A DNA stretch of 64,000 bases from Ancylobacter defluvii (GTDB lineage: Bacteria > Pseudomonadota > Alphaproteobacteria > Rhizobiales > Xanthobacteraceae). Shown one piece after another: positions 26,725 to 35,394 of the stretch (position 1 is the stretch's first letter; each line of letters starts with the position of its first letter). Under the pieces are notes generated by a model. The model searched no databases. It saw only the letters and a list, made by a program, of their open reading frames with translations, and was not told the origin of the DNA. A program made the position numbers and the translations under genes. Location of the stretch: contig NZ_JAHBGD010000024.1 in assembly GCF_018390605.1 (NCBI RefSeq), positions 620,001 to 684,000 of the forward strand. The letters are read 5' to 3'.

Positions 26725-27942
26725 TCACCGCGCCAGCAGACGCTTCAGCTCGAAGCCCTCGTCGCCGGCCTGTTCCGGGGTCAGCGTCGGGATGCCGGCG
26801 AGCAGGCGGCGGCCGAGCATGTGGTCGGCGGGCCGATTGAGGCTCTCGATCGCCACCAGCCGCCCCTCGCGGAAGCGGAACACCGAGAAGCGCCGCGTCG
26901 CCGGATCGCCACGCACCACCTCCTCGTCGCCCGGCCGGGCGAGGCCGACCATCTGCAATTTGAGGTCGGCCTGGTCGCTCCAGAACCACGGCACCGCCTC
27001 ATAGGCATGCGGCTTGCCGGTGAGCCGGGCGGCGACGCAGCGGCCGTGATCGGCGGCGTTCTGCACCGATTCCAGCCGTACCCGTACATTATCGGCATGA
27101 TGGCTCGGATAGGAGGCGACGTCGCCAATGGCCGAGACCGCGTCGTCCTCGGTGAGGAGATGCGCATCGACGGCGATGCCGTTATCGACCTCAAGGCCCG
27201 AGGCGGCGGCAAGCTCGACATTCGGCACCACGCCGATGCCGACCATCACCAGATCGGCGGCGATGCGCTCGCCCTCGGCGGTCTCCACCGCCACCACCCG
27301 CCCGCCCTCGCCGACCAGCCGGGCGACGCCGGCGCCGAGGGTCAGCGTGGTGCCCATGGCGCGGTGTTCCGCCGCGAAGAATTCCGACATCGCGGCGCCG
27401 ACGGCGCGGCCGAGCACGCGCGGAGCGGCCTCGATGACGGTCACCTCATGGCCGAGCTTGCGGACCACGGCGGCGAACTCCAGCCCGATGAAGCCGGCGC
27501 CGACCACCACCACCCGCCCGGCCGCCGGCAGCGCCGCCTTGACGGCATCGGCATCGGCGAGGCCGCGCAGATAGAACACGCCGTCGAGCTCGGCCCCCGG
27601 CACCGGCAGCACGCGGTTGCGGGCGCCGGTGGCGAAGACGAGATGGCCATAAGGCAGGGTGCCGTCGCCCTCCAGCGTCACCCGCCGCGCGACGCGGTCC
27701 ACCGCGACGATACGGCCATGGGCAAGGCCGATGCGATGATCGGCGAAGAAGGCGGCCGGGCGCAACTCGAGGTGATCGGCGCCGACCTCGCCCTTGAGAT
27801 AGGCCTTGGACAGCGGCGGGCGCTGATAGGGCAGGCCCGGCTCGTCGCCGACCAGGGTGATCGGCTCCTCATAGCCAGCCTCGCGCAGGCTGGCGGCAAG
27901 CTGGAACCCCGCCTGCCCGCTGCCGATGACGACGACGCTCAT
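26725..27942 (-). CDS. FAD-dependent ferredoxin/rubredoxin reductase
   Basis: A 405-residue NAD(P)H-dependent flavoprotein that reduces a small iron-sulfur protein, of the type partnering oxygenases and P450s. The FAD site is SVVVIGSGQAGFQLAASLRE and LPYQRPPLSKAYLKGE, the NAD(P)H site VVVVGAGFIGLEFAAVVRKL, and the second FAD motif VSAIGDVASYP. A reductase C-terminal domain with VPWFWSDQADLKLQMVGLAR completes it. No ferredoxin or oxygenase gene is adjacent. It is transcribed after plsC, with a four-base ATGA overlap, and converges on the DUF1398 gene 10 bp away. Confidence 0.87.
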   Translation of the reverse strand: MSVVVIGSGQAGFQLAASLREAGYEEPITLVGDEPGLPYQRPPLSKAYLKGEVGADHLELRPAAFFADHRIGLAHGRIVAVDRVARRVTLEGDGTLPYGHLVFATGARNRVLPVPGAELDGVFYLRGLADADAVKAALPAAGRVVVVGAGFIGLEFAAVVRKLGHEVTVIEAAPRVLGRAVGAAMSEFFAAEHRAMGTTLTLGAGVARLVGEGGRVVAVETAEGERIAADLVMVGIGVVPNVELAAASGLEVDNGIAVDAHLLTEDDAVSAIGDVASYPSHHADNVRVRLESVQNAADHGRCVAARLTGKPHAYEAVPWFWSDQADLKLQMVGLARPGDEEVVRGDPATRRFSVFRFREGRLVAIESLNRPADHMLGRRLLAGIPTLTPEQAGDEGFELKRLLAR

Positions 27943-28652
27943 CGATGTGCCTCCACCTCAGCCACCAATCTGTCGCGCTCGGCATAGATCGCCTCGGGAG
28001 CGCGGCGCAGGAATTCCGCATCCGGCAGCCCCGGCGGCAGCGCCGGCAGGTAGCTGACGGTAACCATGCCGGGGTTCAGGGTGAAGCTGCGGCCCTTCCA
28101 GAACAGCCCGGCATTATGGGCGACCGGCACCGCCGGCAGGCCGAGCGCCTTGTAGAGCAGGACGACGCCGCGCTGGAACTCGGCGCGCTCGCCCGGCCCG
28201 CGCCGGGTGCCCTCCGGGAAGATCAGCAGGCTGCGCCCCTGCGCCACCGCCTCGCGGCCCTCGCGCAGCATCTTCTTGAGCGAGGAGGCGCCGCCGGCGC
28301 GGTCGATGGCGATCATCGGCGAATGGCGCAGGAACCAGCCGAATACCGGGATGCGGTACAGCTCCTCCTTCAGCACGATGGCGACATCCGGCACCAGCAC
28401 GGCGAAGGCGATGGTCTCCCAGGCGGACTGGTGATTGGCGACATAGAGCGCCGGCCCGGACGGACGGTTGGCGCGGCCGATCTCGCGATAGCCGAGTCCG
28501 CCGGCACCGCGCAGGATGGCCAGCACCCCCCGCGCCCAGAAGCGGGAGAAGTTGCGCACCCTTTCGGGGCTTTTCATCAGCGCCAGCACCGGCGCGGCGG
28601 GCGCCAGGAGCAGCGTCCACAGGACGAGCAGCGGCAGGAACAGGATCGACAT
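27939..28652 (-). CDS. plsC: 1-acyl-sn-glycerol-3-phosphate acyltransferase
   Basis: A 237-residue membrane-bound acyltransferase making phosphatidic acid. Motif I is ALYVANHQSAWETIAF, with the catalytic His and Glu in place of the more usual Asp (NHQSxWE, a variant I believe common in alphaproteobacteria). Motif III is LLIFPEGTRRGPGER. An N-terminal membrane helix, LFLPLLVLWTLLLAPAAPVL, precedes the domain. The ATG at 28652 has GGAAG upstream. The overlap with the following reductase gene shows coupled translation, although no metabolic link is obvious. It may be one of several PlsC-like enzymes. Confidence 0.88.
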   Translation of the reverse strand: MSILFLPLLVLWTLLLAPAAPVLALMKSPERVRNFSRFWARGVLAILRGAGGLGYREIGRANRPSGPALYVANHQSAWETIAFAVLVPDVAIVLKEELYRIPVFGWFLRHSPMIAIDRAGGASSLKKMLREGREAVAQGRSLLIFPEGTRRGPGERAEFQRGVVLLYKALGLPAVPVAHNAGLFWKGRSFTLNPGMVTVSYLPALPPGLPDAEFLRRAPEAIYAERDRLVAEVEAHR

Positions 28653-28715
28653 GCGGCTTCCGGTGGGCAGGTATCGGCGGAGCTAGTAGCAGAAGCCGGC
28701 GGGGCGCGCGATCCT

Positions 28716-30443
28716 CTAGCCCTCGATCAGCTCGAAGCGATTGACGTCGAACATGCCGAAATCGGTGATCTTCAAATGCGGGATCACCGGCAACGGCAGG
28801 AACGCCACCTGCAGGAACGGCTCGGGCAGCACGACGCCGAGCACCTTGGCGGCGGCGCGCAGATCGATCAGCGCGTCGTGCACCTCCTCGAAGGCGCGGT
28901 CGGACATCAGCCCGGCCACCGGCAAAGCGAGCTCGGCGGTGATGGCGCCGCCCTCGGCCACCGCGAAGCCGCCATGCAGCTCGATCAGGCGGTTCACCGC
29001 CACCGCCATGTCGGCATCGTCGACGCCGACGACGCAGATATTGTGGCTGTCATGGCCGACCGAGGAGGCGATGGCGCCGCGCTTCATGCCGAAGCCGTGC
29101 ACGAAGCCGCGGCCGATATTGCCGATGCCGTTCTCGCCCGAGCGGCCATGGCGCTCGACGACGCAGACCTTCACCGCGTCCTGCGCCAGGTCCACCTGCT
29201 TGGCGCCGCCTTCGATGGGCAGCTCCATGGCAAGGTCCTCGGTGATGATGCGGCCGGGCACCACGCCGATCACCCGCGTGGCGGCGCGATTGGCGGGAAT
29301 GCGGAAGCTGTCGGCGGTCGTTGGCGCCAGCTTCACCGAGTCGAGACCGACCGGCGCCACCGTACCGCGCGCGGCGAACAGTTCCGGCGTCACCAGGCGG
29401 CCGGCGGAGATGACGTGGCGCACGGTGCATTGCGCGAGGTCGTCCACCAGCACGATGTCGGCCCGCCGCCCCGGCGCGATCAGCCCGCGATCGGTCAGCC
29501 CGAAGGCGTTGGCGGCCGACAGGCTGGCGACGCGATAGACATGGTGCAGCGGCGCGCCATGGGCGATGGCGGTGCGGATCATGTAGTCGAGATGGCCTTC
29601 CTCGGCGATGTCGAGCGGGTTGCGGTCGTCGGTGCAGAAGGCGAGATAGGCGGAGGTATCGGGCGAGATCAGCGGGATCAGCGCGTGCAGGTCCTTGGAC
29701 ACCGAGCCCTCGCGGATGAGGACGTTCATGCCCTTCATCAGCTTCTCGCGCGCCTCCTCCAGCGTCGTCGCCTCGTGCTCGGTGCGGATGCCGGCGGCGA
29801 TGTAGCCATTGAGGTCGCGGCCGGAGAGCAGCGGTGCGTGGCCGTCTATGTGCCCGCCGGAGAAGGCGGCGAGCTTGTCGAGGCAGCCCTCGTCCTTGAA
29901 CAGCACGCCGGGGAAATTCATGAACTCGGCAAGGCCGATGCCGGACGGCTCGCCCCGGAGCGCCACCAGATCGGCGGCGGTGAGCTCGGCACCGGCGGTC
30001 TCGAAGCGAGTGGCCGGCACGCAGGAGGACAGTTGCACCCGCAGGTCCATCAGGGTGTGGCGGGCGCAAGCCTGGAAGTAGCGGATGCCCTCGGCGCCCA
30101 GCACGTTGGCGATCTCGTGCGGATCGCAGATCGCGGTGGTCACGCCATGCGGCAGCACGCAGCGGTCGAATTCCAGCGGCGTCACCAGCGAGGATTCGAC
30201 ATGCAGATGCGTATCGATGAAACCCGGCACCGCGGTGAGGCCGGCGCCGTCGATCACCGCGGCCCCCTCATAGCTGGCATAGGTGCCGACGATGCGGTCG
30301 CCGCAGATGGCGATGTCGGTCTCGGTCACCGCGCCGGTGATGACGTCGAGCAGCCCGACGCCCTTGATCACCAGATCGGCCGGCGCCACCCCGCGGCCCT
30401 GGTCGATGAAGCGGGCGAGGGCCTCGCGGTCGGCACGGGTCAT
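28716..30443 (-). CDS. ade: Adenine deaminase
   Basis: A 575-residue amidohydrolase converting adenine to hypoxanthine and ammonia. The metal site is [15 protein letters not shown], with [12 protein letters not shown], the DGHAPLLSG motif and [11 protein letters not shown] as further metal/substrate segments. The C-terminal domain has [14 protein letters not shown] and [19 protein letters not shown], typical of the bacterial Ade type rather than eukaryotic-like adenosine deaminase homologues. Its length is normal. It is read toward plsC 63 bp away. Its presence fits the nitrogen-scavenging theme of the region and the exported nucleoside phosphorylase at 18 kb, which could supply free bases. 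Confidence 0.95.
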   Translation of the reverse strand: MTRADREALARFIDQGRGVAPADLVIKGVGLLDVITGAVTETDIAICGDRIVGTYASYEGAAVIDGAGLTAVPGFIDTHLHVESSLVTPLEFDRCVLPHGVTTAICDPHEIANVLGAEGIRYFQACARHTLMDLRVQLSSCVPATRFETAGAELTAADLVALRGEPSGIGLAEFMNFPGVLFKDEGCLDKLAAFSGGHIDGHAPLLSGRDLNGYIAAGIRTEHEATTLEEAREKLMKGMNVLIREGSVSKDLHALIPLISPDTSAYLAFCTDDRNPLDIAEEGHLDYMIRTAIAHGAPLHHVYRVASLSAANAFGLTDRGLIAPGRRADIVLVDDLAQCTVRHVISAGRLVTPELFAARGTVAPVGLDSVKLAPTTADSFRIPANRAATRVIGVVPGRIITEDLAMELPIEGGAKQVDLAQDAVKVCVVERHGRSGENGIGNIGRGFVHGFGMKRGAIASSVGHDSHNICVVGVDDADMAVAVNRLIELHGGFAVAEGGAITAELALPVAGLMSDRAFEEVHDALIDLRAAAKVLGVVLPEPFLQVAFLPLPVIPHLKITDFGMFDVNRFELIEG

Positions 30444-30474
30444 GTGGTTCTCCTCAAGAGCTTTCTCTTAGATT

Positions 30475-30584
30475 CCCTCCCCCATTGGGGAGAGGTGGCC
30501 CGCGCAGCGGGTCGGTGAGGGGAGACAATATTGGGAAGCGTCGAAGACCCCTCACCCCAGCCCTCTCCCCGACCGGGAGAGGGG
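30475..30584. repeat. Pair of GGGGAGAGG-type palindromic repeats
   Basis: 30475-30522 contains CCCCATTGGGGAGAGG and a GGCCCGCGCAGCGGGTC hairpin, ending GGTGAGGGG. 30548-30584 is the companion CCCTCACCCCAGCCCTCTCCCCGACCGGGAGAGGGG. The first part is the reverse complement of the copy at 38256-38303, and a shorter relative lies at 58002-58024. These are classic intergenic repeats of Hyphomicrobiales and could act as transcript ends between ade and the aldo/keto reductase gene. Confidence 0.75.
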
Positions 30585-30625
30585 AAATCGCTCATGCCTC
30601 CCCATGGCATGGGAGGTGAAATCCC

Positions 30626-31576
30626 TCACGCGCTGGCGGCATTCAGCCGCTCGATGTCACCCGCCGTCAAGCCAAGCTCGGCGGCGGCGATCAGGTCGCC
30701 GAGCTGCTCGGGCTTCGAGGCGCTGGCGATGGCGGCGGTGACGGAGGGCCGCGCCATCACCCAGGCGAGTGCCACCTGAGTCGGGTTGGCGCCGTGCGCG
30801 GCAGCCACCGCGTCGAGGGCGGCGAGAATGCCGAGGCCGCGCGGATTGAGGTATTTGCGGACGTTGTCGCCGCCGCGCACGCTCTTGCCGGCATCCTCCG
30901 GCGAACGGTACTTGCCGGTGAGGAAGCCGGCGGCCAGCGAGAAATAGGTGATGACGCCGAGGCCGTTGGCGCGGGCCACCGGCTCGATGTCGGTCTCATA
31001 GGCGGCGCGTTCGCAGAGGTTGTATTCCGGCTGGATGGTCTCGTAGCGCGGCAGGTGCTCGCGGGTGCTCACCGCCAGCGCGTCGAACAGGCGCTGGCCG
31101 GTGAGGTTGGAGGCGCCGATCAGCCGGACCTTGCCGGCCTTGATCAGCGTGTCATAGGCGTGGAGCACCTCCTCGAAGGGGGTCTCGGCATCGTCCCAAT
31201 GCGACTGGTAAAGGTCGATGCGGTCGGTCTGCAGCCGCTTCAGCGAGGCCTCCACCGCCTCGGCGATATATTCCGCCGTCAGACAAACCTTGCCGCGCCC
31301 CATATCGGCGCCGACCTTGGTGGCCAGAACGATCTTGTCGCGATTGCCGCGCGCCTTCATCCACTTGCCGATGATGGTCTCGGATTCGCCGCCGACATGG
31401 CCGGGCGCCCAGCGGGAATAGACGTCGGCGGTATCGATGAAGTTGAAGCCGGCAGCCAGGAGCTCGTCGAGCAGGCGGAAGCTCGTCGCCTCGTCGGCGG
31501 TCCAGCCGAACACATTGCCGCCGAAGCATAGCGGCGGCACGAGGAGGTCGGAGCGACCGAGACGGCGAAGTTCCAT
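30626..31576 (-). CDS. Aldo/keto reductase
   Basis: A 316-residue NADPH-dependent oxidoreductase with a TIM-barrel fold. The N-terminus, MELRRLGRSDLLVPPLCFGG, leads into FNFIDTADVYSRW (catalytic Asp and Tyr), the KIVLATKVGADM segment (Lys) and DLYQSHWDD (His). The C-terminal cofactor region includes TAAIASASKPEQLGDLI. It belongs to the YajO/YghZ-like group acting on aldehydes or sugars; the substrate is unknown. The DeoR-type regulator lies 204 bp upstream on the same strand and may control it. Confidence 0.88.
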   Translation of the reverse strand: MELRRLGRSDLLVPPLCFGGNVFGWTADEATSFRLLDELLAAGFNFIDTADVYSRWAPGHVGGESETIIGKWMKARGNRDKIVLATKVGADMGRGKVCLTAEYIAEAVEASLKRLQTDRIDLYQSHWDDAETPFEEVLHAYDTLIKAGKVRLIGASNLTGQRLFDALAVSTREHLPRYETIQPEYNLCERAAYETDIEPVARANGLGVITYFSLAAGFLTGKYRSPEDAGKSVRGGDNVRKYLNPRGLGILAALDAVAAAHGANPTQVALAWVMARPSVTAAIASASKPEQLGDLIAAAELGLTAGDIERLNAASA

Positions 31577-31780
31577 GGGTGTTCTCCTGCGGACGCGGCA
31601 ATGACGGCTTTGCGGCGCGAATCCGGCGGCGGATTCATCCCCGGAGTTTAGACAAGACGCGCGGATGCGCGAACCACCTGCCGATTGTTCTTTAGACGGC
31701 GGAACATCGCGGGAGGATGCCGGGAGCCGATGCCGCCGATGCCTTCCGGCCGGGACGCGGACCGGGACGCCGGCGACGGG

Positions 31781-32563
31781 TCAGAACACCTCTTCCTCGG
31801 CGCCGCCGACCTCGATCAGCTCGACCTGATCGCGGGCGCAGACCTCGCGCAGCAGCGGCGAGGAGACGGCATCGGTGACGAAGGTGTCGATCTCGTTCAT
31901 CTCGCCGATGCGCACCGGCGCCGAACGCTCCAGCTTGGAGCGGTCGGCGACCAGGATCACCTGCCGGGCATTGTCGATGATGGCGCGGGCCACCTGCACC
32001 TCGCGATAGTCGAAGTCGAGCAGCGTGCCGTCCTCCTCGATGGCGGAGGCACCGATCACCGCGTAGTCGACGCGGAACTGGCGGACGAAATCCACCGCCG
32101 AGGAGCCGATCACCGCGCCGTCGGCATGGCGCACCGGGCCGCCGGCCATGATCAGCTCGATGGTCGGATGGCGGTAGAGCTCGGTGGCGACATTGAGGTT
32201 GTTGGTGATCACCAGCAGGTCCTCGTGATTGCCGAGCGCGCGGGCGACCTCCTCGGTGGTGGTGCCGATATTGATGAACAGCGAGGCGCGGTTCGGCACG
32301 ATGTTGGCCGCCGCCTCGGCGATGGCGCGCTTGGCGCCCTGCGCCATCACCCGACGCGCCTCATAGGCGAGATTCTCGACCCCCGAGGCGACCACGGCGC
32401 CGCCATGCACGCGCGACATCAGCCGCCGGATGCACAGATCGTTGAGATCCTTGCGGATGGTCTGCGGCGACACCTCGTAGCGGGAGGAAAGGTCCTCGAC
32501 GCTGACCCGCCCCTGGGCGCGGGCAAGCATCAATATGTCCTGCTGACGGGAGGAGATGTTCAT
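31781..32563 (-). CDS. DeoR/GlpR-family transcriptional regulator
   Basis: A 260-residue repressor-type protein. The N-terminal helix-turn-helix reads RQQDILMLARAQGRVSVEDL followed by YEVSPQTIRKDLNDLC, the DeoR signature, then SRVHGGAVV. The C-terminal sugar-phosphate sensor domain (about 75-235) has FINIGTTTEEVARAL, LLVITNNLNVATEL, ADGAVIGSSAVDF and ILVADRSKLERSA. The ATG at 32563 gives the canonical MNISSRQQ start. The similarity is closest to GlpR-like members, but no glycerol gene lies nearby. The target may be the aldo/keto reductase downstream. Confidence 0.88.
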   Translation of the reverse strand: MNISSRQQDILMLARAQGRVSVEDLSSRYEVSPQTIRKDLNDLCIRRLMSRVHGGAVVASGVENLAYEARRVMAQGAKRAIAEAAANIVPNRASLFINIGTTTEEVARALGNHEDLLVITNNLNVATELYRHPTIELIMAGGPVRHADGAVIGSSAVDFVRQFRVDYAVIGASAIEEDGTLLDFDYREVQVARAIIDNARQVILVADRSKLERSAPVRIGEMNEIDTFVTDAVSSPLLREVCARDQVELIEVGGAEEEVF

Positions 32564-32673
32564 TGTCGTTGGCCCCGCGTCGTCGTCCCGCTCGCCGCCG
32601 GAGCGGCGAAAGACGCCCGGTGAGGATTCGCGGTGATCCTGCACCATCGGGCGCCCCGACCGCAAACAAACCC

Positions 32674-34137
32674 TTAGCTGCGCTGCAACATTTGCCCGCG
32701 CCCCGCGGCGCCCCCGGCGGCGATGCGGGCCTCCAGCGCCAGCAGGTCCACCTTGCCGCTCGCGGTGCGCGGCCAGTCGTCGAGGACGACGAAGCGGCGC
32801 GGCAGCTTGCCGGCCGGCAGCAGGCGGCGGCAATGCGCCCTGAGGCCGGCATGGTCGCCGGCTCCCGGCCCGCGCAGCACCGCCACCAGCTCGACGCCGC
32901 GCAACGGGTCCGGCAGGCCGAATACCGCCGCCTCGGCGATGCCGGGCGCGCTTACCAGCACCGCCTCGATCTCCTCCGGATAGACGTTGAGGCCGGAGGT
33001 CACCAGCATCCGCTTCTCGCGCCCGGCAAGGGTGAGATAGCCGCCGGCGTCGAGCCGGCCATGATCGCCGATGGTGAGATAGCCGTGCTCGCGACGGGTC
33101 TCCTCGCCGCCGCCGCAGGCATAGCCATCGAACAGCATCGCGCTCGCCACCCAGATGGTGCCGGTGGTGCCGGGCGGCAGGTCGCGGCCGGCGGCGTCGC
33201 GGATGACGAGATCGACGCCCGGCGCGGCGCGGCCGACCGAGCCCGGCGGCACCGCCTCGCCCGGACGGGTGAGGCTGATGAAGCTGGTTTCCGACGCGCC
33301 GTAGAACTCGGCGATGCCGGCATGGGGAAAGGCGGCGGCCACCGCCGCGCGGGTCTGCGGCCGCCATTTGGCGCCGCTGATCAGGATCAGCCGCACGCTG
33401 GGAAGCGCAACGCCCTGCTCGGCGGCGGCGCGGGCCAGCATCTGCAATTGGGTCGGCGTGGCGTAGAGCGCGGTGACGCCGTGCCGCGCGATCACTTCCA
33501 GCGCGCGCTGCGGGTGGAACAGGCGCAGCATCACCGCCGCAGCGCCGATATGCAGCGCGTGCACCACGCCATAGAGATGCAGCGAGGCGGACAGCCCGCC
33601 CGGCGCCAGGATCACGTCGTCGGCGGTGAGGCCGAAGGCCTGCTCGCTGACCGCGAAGCTGTCGATCCACGAGCGGTGGCCGCGCCGGTAGCCCTTGGGC
33701 AGGCCGGTGGAGCCGGAGGTGAAGCCGACATAGAAGGGCGCATCGGGGTGCGGCGGGGACAGCGCCGGATGAGGCAGCACGTCCTGCGGCGGCGTCTCGT
33801 CCGCCAGCGTCAGCGCCGGCGACAGCGCAGCATCGACGGCGGCGCGGTAGCCGGCCGGCCAGGCGGGATCATAGACCAGCGCCTGCCGGTCGCTCACCGC
33901 GCAGGCGAAGAAGGCCGCGACCAGCGCCGGGCTGTTGCCCATGGCAAGGGCGATGCCGGCACCTTGCGGGGTCTGCCGGGCGAGGACGGCGGCACGCCGC
34001 GCCACCGCCGCGGCGAAGGCGGCGCGGCTCAGCTGATCCTCGCCGCAGACCAGCGCCAGCCGGTCCGGCGCCAGCCGCGCCAGCTCCTCGAGGCGGTCAC
34101 CGATGGTGCGGATCACCTGGTCTTCGCTTTTGCGCAT
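32674..34137 (-). CDS. Class I adenylate-forming acyl-CoA synthetase/AMP ligase in the biotin transporter operon
   Basis: A 487-residue enzyme that would activate a carboxylic acid as acyl-AMP and then form a CoA thioester. Motifs are VGFTSGSTGLPKGYRRGHRS (phosphate loop), EFYGASETSFISL (acyl pocket/ATP), TIGDHGRLDAGGYLTLAGRE (ribose-binding Asp) and PRTASGKVDLLALEARI with the catalytic C-terminal Lys. The N-terminal domain is shorter than in long-chain fatty acyl ligases. The ATG at 34137 follows bioY by 41 bp; the upstream in-frame extension is inside bioY. Its position at the end of the aldo/keto reductase-bioMNY operon suggests a biotin- or pimelate-related acid as substrate, but this is inference. 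Confidence 0.8.
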   Translation of the reverse strand: MRKSEDQVIRTIGDRLEELARLAPDRLALVCGEDQLSRAAFAAAVARRAAVLARQTPQGAGIALAMGNSPALVAAFFACAVSDRQALVYDPAWPAGYRAAVDAALSPALTLADETPPQDVLPHPALSPPHPDAPFYVGFTSGSTGLPKGYRRGHRSWIDSFAVSEQAFGLTADDVILAPGGLSASLHLYGVVHALHIGAAAVMLRLFHPQRALEVIARHGVTALYATPTQLQMLARAAAEQGVALPSVRLILISGAKWRPQTRAAVAAAFPHAGIAEFYGASETSFISLTRPGEAVPPGSVGRAAPGVDLVIRDAAGRDLPPGTTGTIWVASAMLFDGYACGGGEETRREHGYLTIGDHGRLDAGGYLTLAGREKRMLVTSGLNVYPEEIEAVLVSAPGIAEAAVFGLPDPLRGVELVAVLRGPGAGDHAGLRAHCRRLLPAGKLPRRFVVLDDWPRTASGKVDLLALEARIAAGGAAGRGQMLQRS

Positions 34138-34178
34138 TTTCTTCACGCGAACCGGAAGCCACTTCGCTTGAAAATGCT

Positions 34179-34736
34179 TTAGCGGGTGCGCGAGAGCAGC
34201 GCCTCCGGCATGCCGCGCGCCACCGTCTGGGCGACCAACGCGGTGAGCACCGCCTTGATGGCGTCGCCGGGGATGAAGATCAGGCACGCCTTGGCGGCGT
34301 CGATGAGCGACAGGTCGGTCTTCAGCGCCATGCCGGCGATGCCGAAGGCGTAGAGCACGACGATGCCGCCAACGACCGAGGCGATCAGCGCCGAGGCGAA
34401 CACCGCCTGCCGGCGCAGCAGGCTCATCAGGCCGCCGGCGACGAAGGCCGCCGCCACCCAGCCGAAGATGAAGCCGGCCGAGGGGGTGAAGAACACGCCG
34501 AGGCCGCCACGCCCGCCAGCGAGGATCGGCGCGCCGAGGGCGACGACGAACAGCACCAGCAGCATGGCGAGCGCGCCGCGCTTCGCCCCCAGCATCACCC
34601 CGGCCAGCATCGCGCCCATGCTCTGGGCGGTGATCGGCACGCCGCCGGCGATCGGCAGGTCGAATTTCGGCATCAGGCCGAGCACGGCGAAGATCGCGGC
34701 ATAGAGGGCGATCTGCACGAGCGAGCGATCCTTCAT
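34179..34736 (-). CDS. bioY: Biotin transporter substrate-binding S component
   Basis: A 185-residue inner-membrane protein that binds biotin in the ECF transporter BioMNY. It has about six helices. The signature LPIAGGVPITAQSMGAMLAG and the second VLFVVALGAPILAGGRGGLG match BioY, as does the TPSAGFIFGWVAAAFVAG segment. The ATG at 34736 has GAGGA nine bases upstream, and overlaps the stop of a 17-codon mini-ORF, so translation is probably coupled to bioN. It can work alone at low affinity in some bacteria, but here the whole BioMNY set is present. Confidence 0.93.
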   Translation of the reverse strand: MKDRSLVQIALYAAIFAVLGLMPKFDLPIAGGVPITAQSMGAMLAGVMLGAKRGALAMLLVLFVVALGAPILAGGRGGLGVFFTPSAGFIFGWVAAAFVAGGLMSLLRRQAVFASALIASVVGGIVVLYAFGIAGMALKTDLSLIDAAKACLIFIPGDAIKAVLTALVAQTVARGMPEALLSRTR

Positions 34737-34786
34737 CGGCGGGTTCCTCGGTTCATCGGCGGGGTTTTCATCGGCGCGGTTTTCAT
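34733..34786 (-). CDS. 17-codon mini-ORF coupling bioN to bioY
   Basis: The peptide is MKTAPMKTPPMNRGTRR. Its ATG overlaps the bioN stop (ATGA), and its own stop overlaps the bioY start (ATGA). It contains three in-frame ATGs produced by a 15-bp duplication (TTCATCGGCG-type units on the plus strand at 34752, 34767 and 34782, with bioY's own start at 34732). It probably keeps ribosomes moving from bioN to bioY rather than making a functional peptide. Confidence 0.45.
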   Translation of the reverse strand: MKTAPMKTPPMNRGTRR

Positions 34787-35394
34787 CGACGCTTGCCTCT
34801 CGGGGCGCCGCCGCGGGCGGTGAGCGCCTCGGCGGTATGGTGCGACAGTCTGAGCGTCTGAATACAGAAGGGGGCGAGCAGGCGCCAGCCGCCGCGCTTG
34901 CCGGTACGGGCGCGGTAGCTCTCGCCCAGCGCCTCCCACAGCGCGAACAGCAGCGGTACGAAGCGCAGCATCATCGCCACCATCAGCGCCACCGCCCGCG
35001 GCGACAGGCCGAACAGGGCCAGCGGGCGCAGGATCGGCTCGACGGCATCCATCATGTCGTCCATGCGGGTGGTCATGGTCACCGCATTGGCCAGCAGGAT
35101 CATCGCCAGCAGGCGCAGCACCATGGCGATGCCGGCGGTGAGGCTGCCGGTCCACCAATGCAGGCCGAGCAGGATCACCAACAGCGGCAGCAGCGGGCGC
35201 AGGAGCGCGACCTGCCGCAGCGCCGCCCGACCAAGGCTGACATAGAGCACCAGCACCGCCGCCAGCAGCCCGCCCATCAGCGCCACGCTGTCGAACGGCG
35301 TGATGGCAAGGCTGATCAGCGCCAGCGCCAGCAGCTTCCAGCCGGCGGGGACGCCGTGCGCCCAGGTGCGCTCGGCGAGATAGAGCGAGATCAC
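34783..35394 (-). CDS. bioN: ECF biotin transporter transmembrane T component
   Basis: A 203-residue membrane protein of the CbiQ/EcfT type linking BioY to the BioM ATPase. It has about five helices starting WKLLALALISLAITPFD. A MDDMMDAVEPILRPLALFGL segment and the late LGESYRARTGKRGGWRLLAP correspond to the cytoplasmic coupling helices; the usual two Ala-Arg-Gly motifs are only partly conserved. The start overlaps bioM by four bases. Confidence 0.88.
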   Translation of the reverse strand: MISLYLAERTWAHGVPAGWKLLALALISLAITPFDSVALMGGLLAAVLVLYVSLGRAALRQVALLRPLLPLLVILLGLHWWTGSLTAGIAMVLRLLAMILLANAVTMTTRMDDMMDAVEPILRPLALFGLSPRAVALMVAMMLRFVPLLFALWEALGESYRARTGKRGGWRLLAPFCIQTLRLSHHTAEALTARGGAPRGKRR

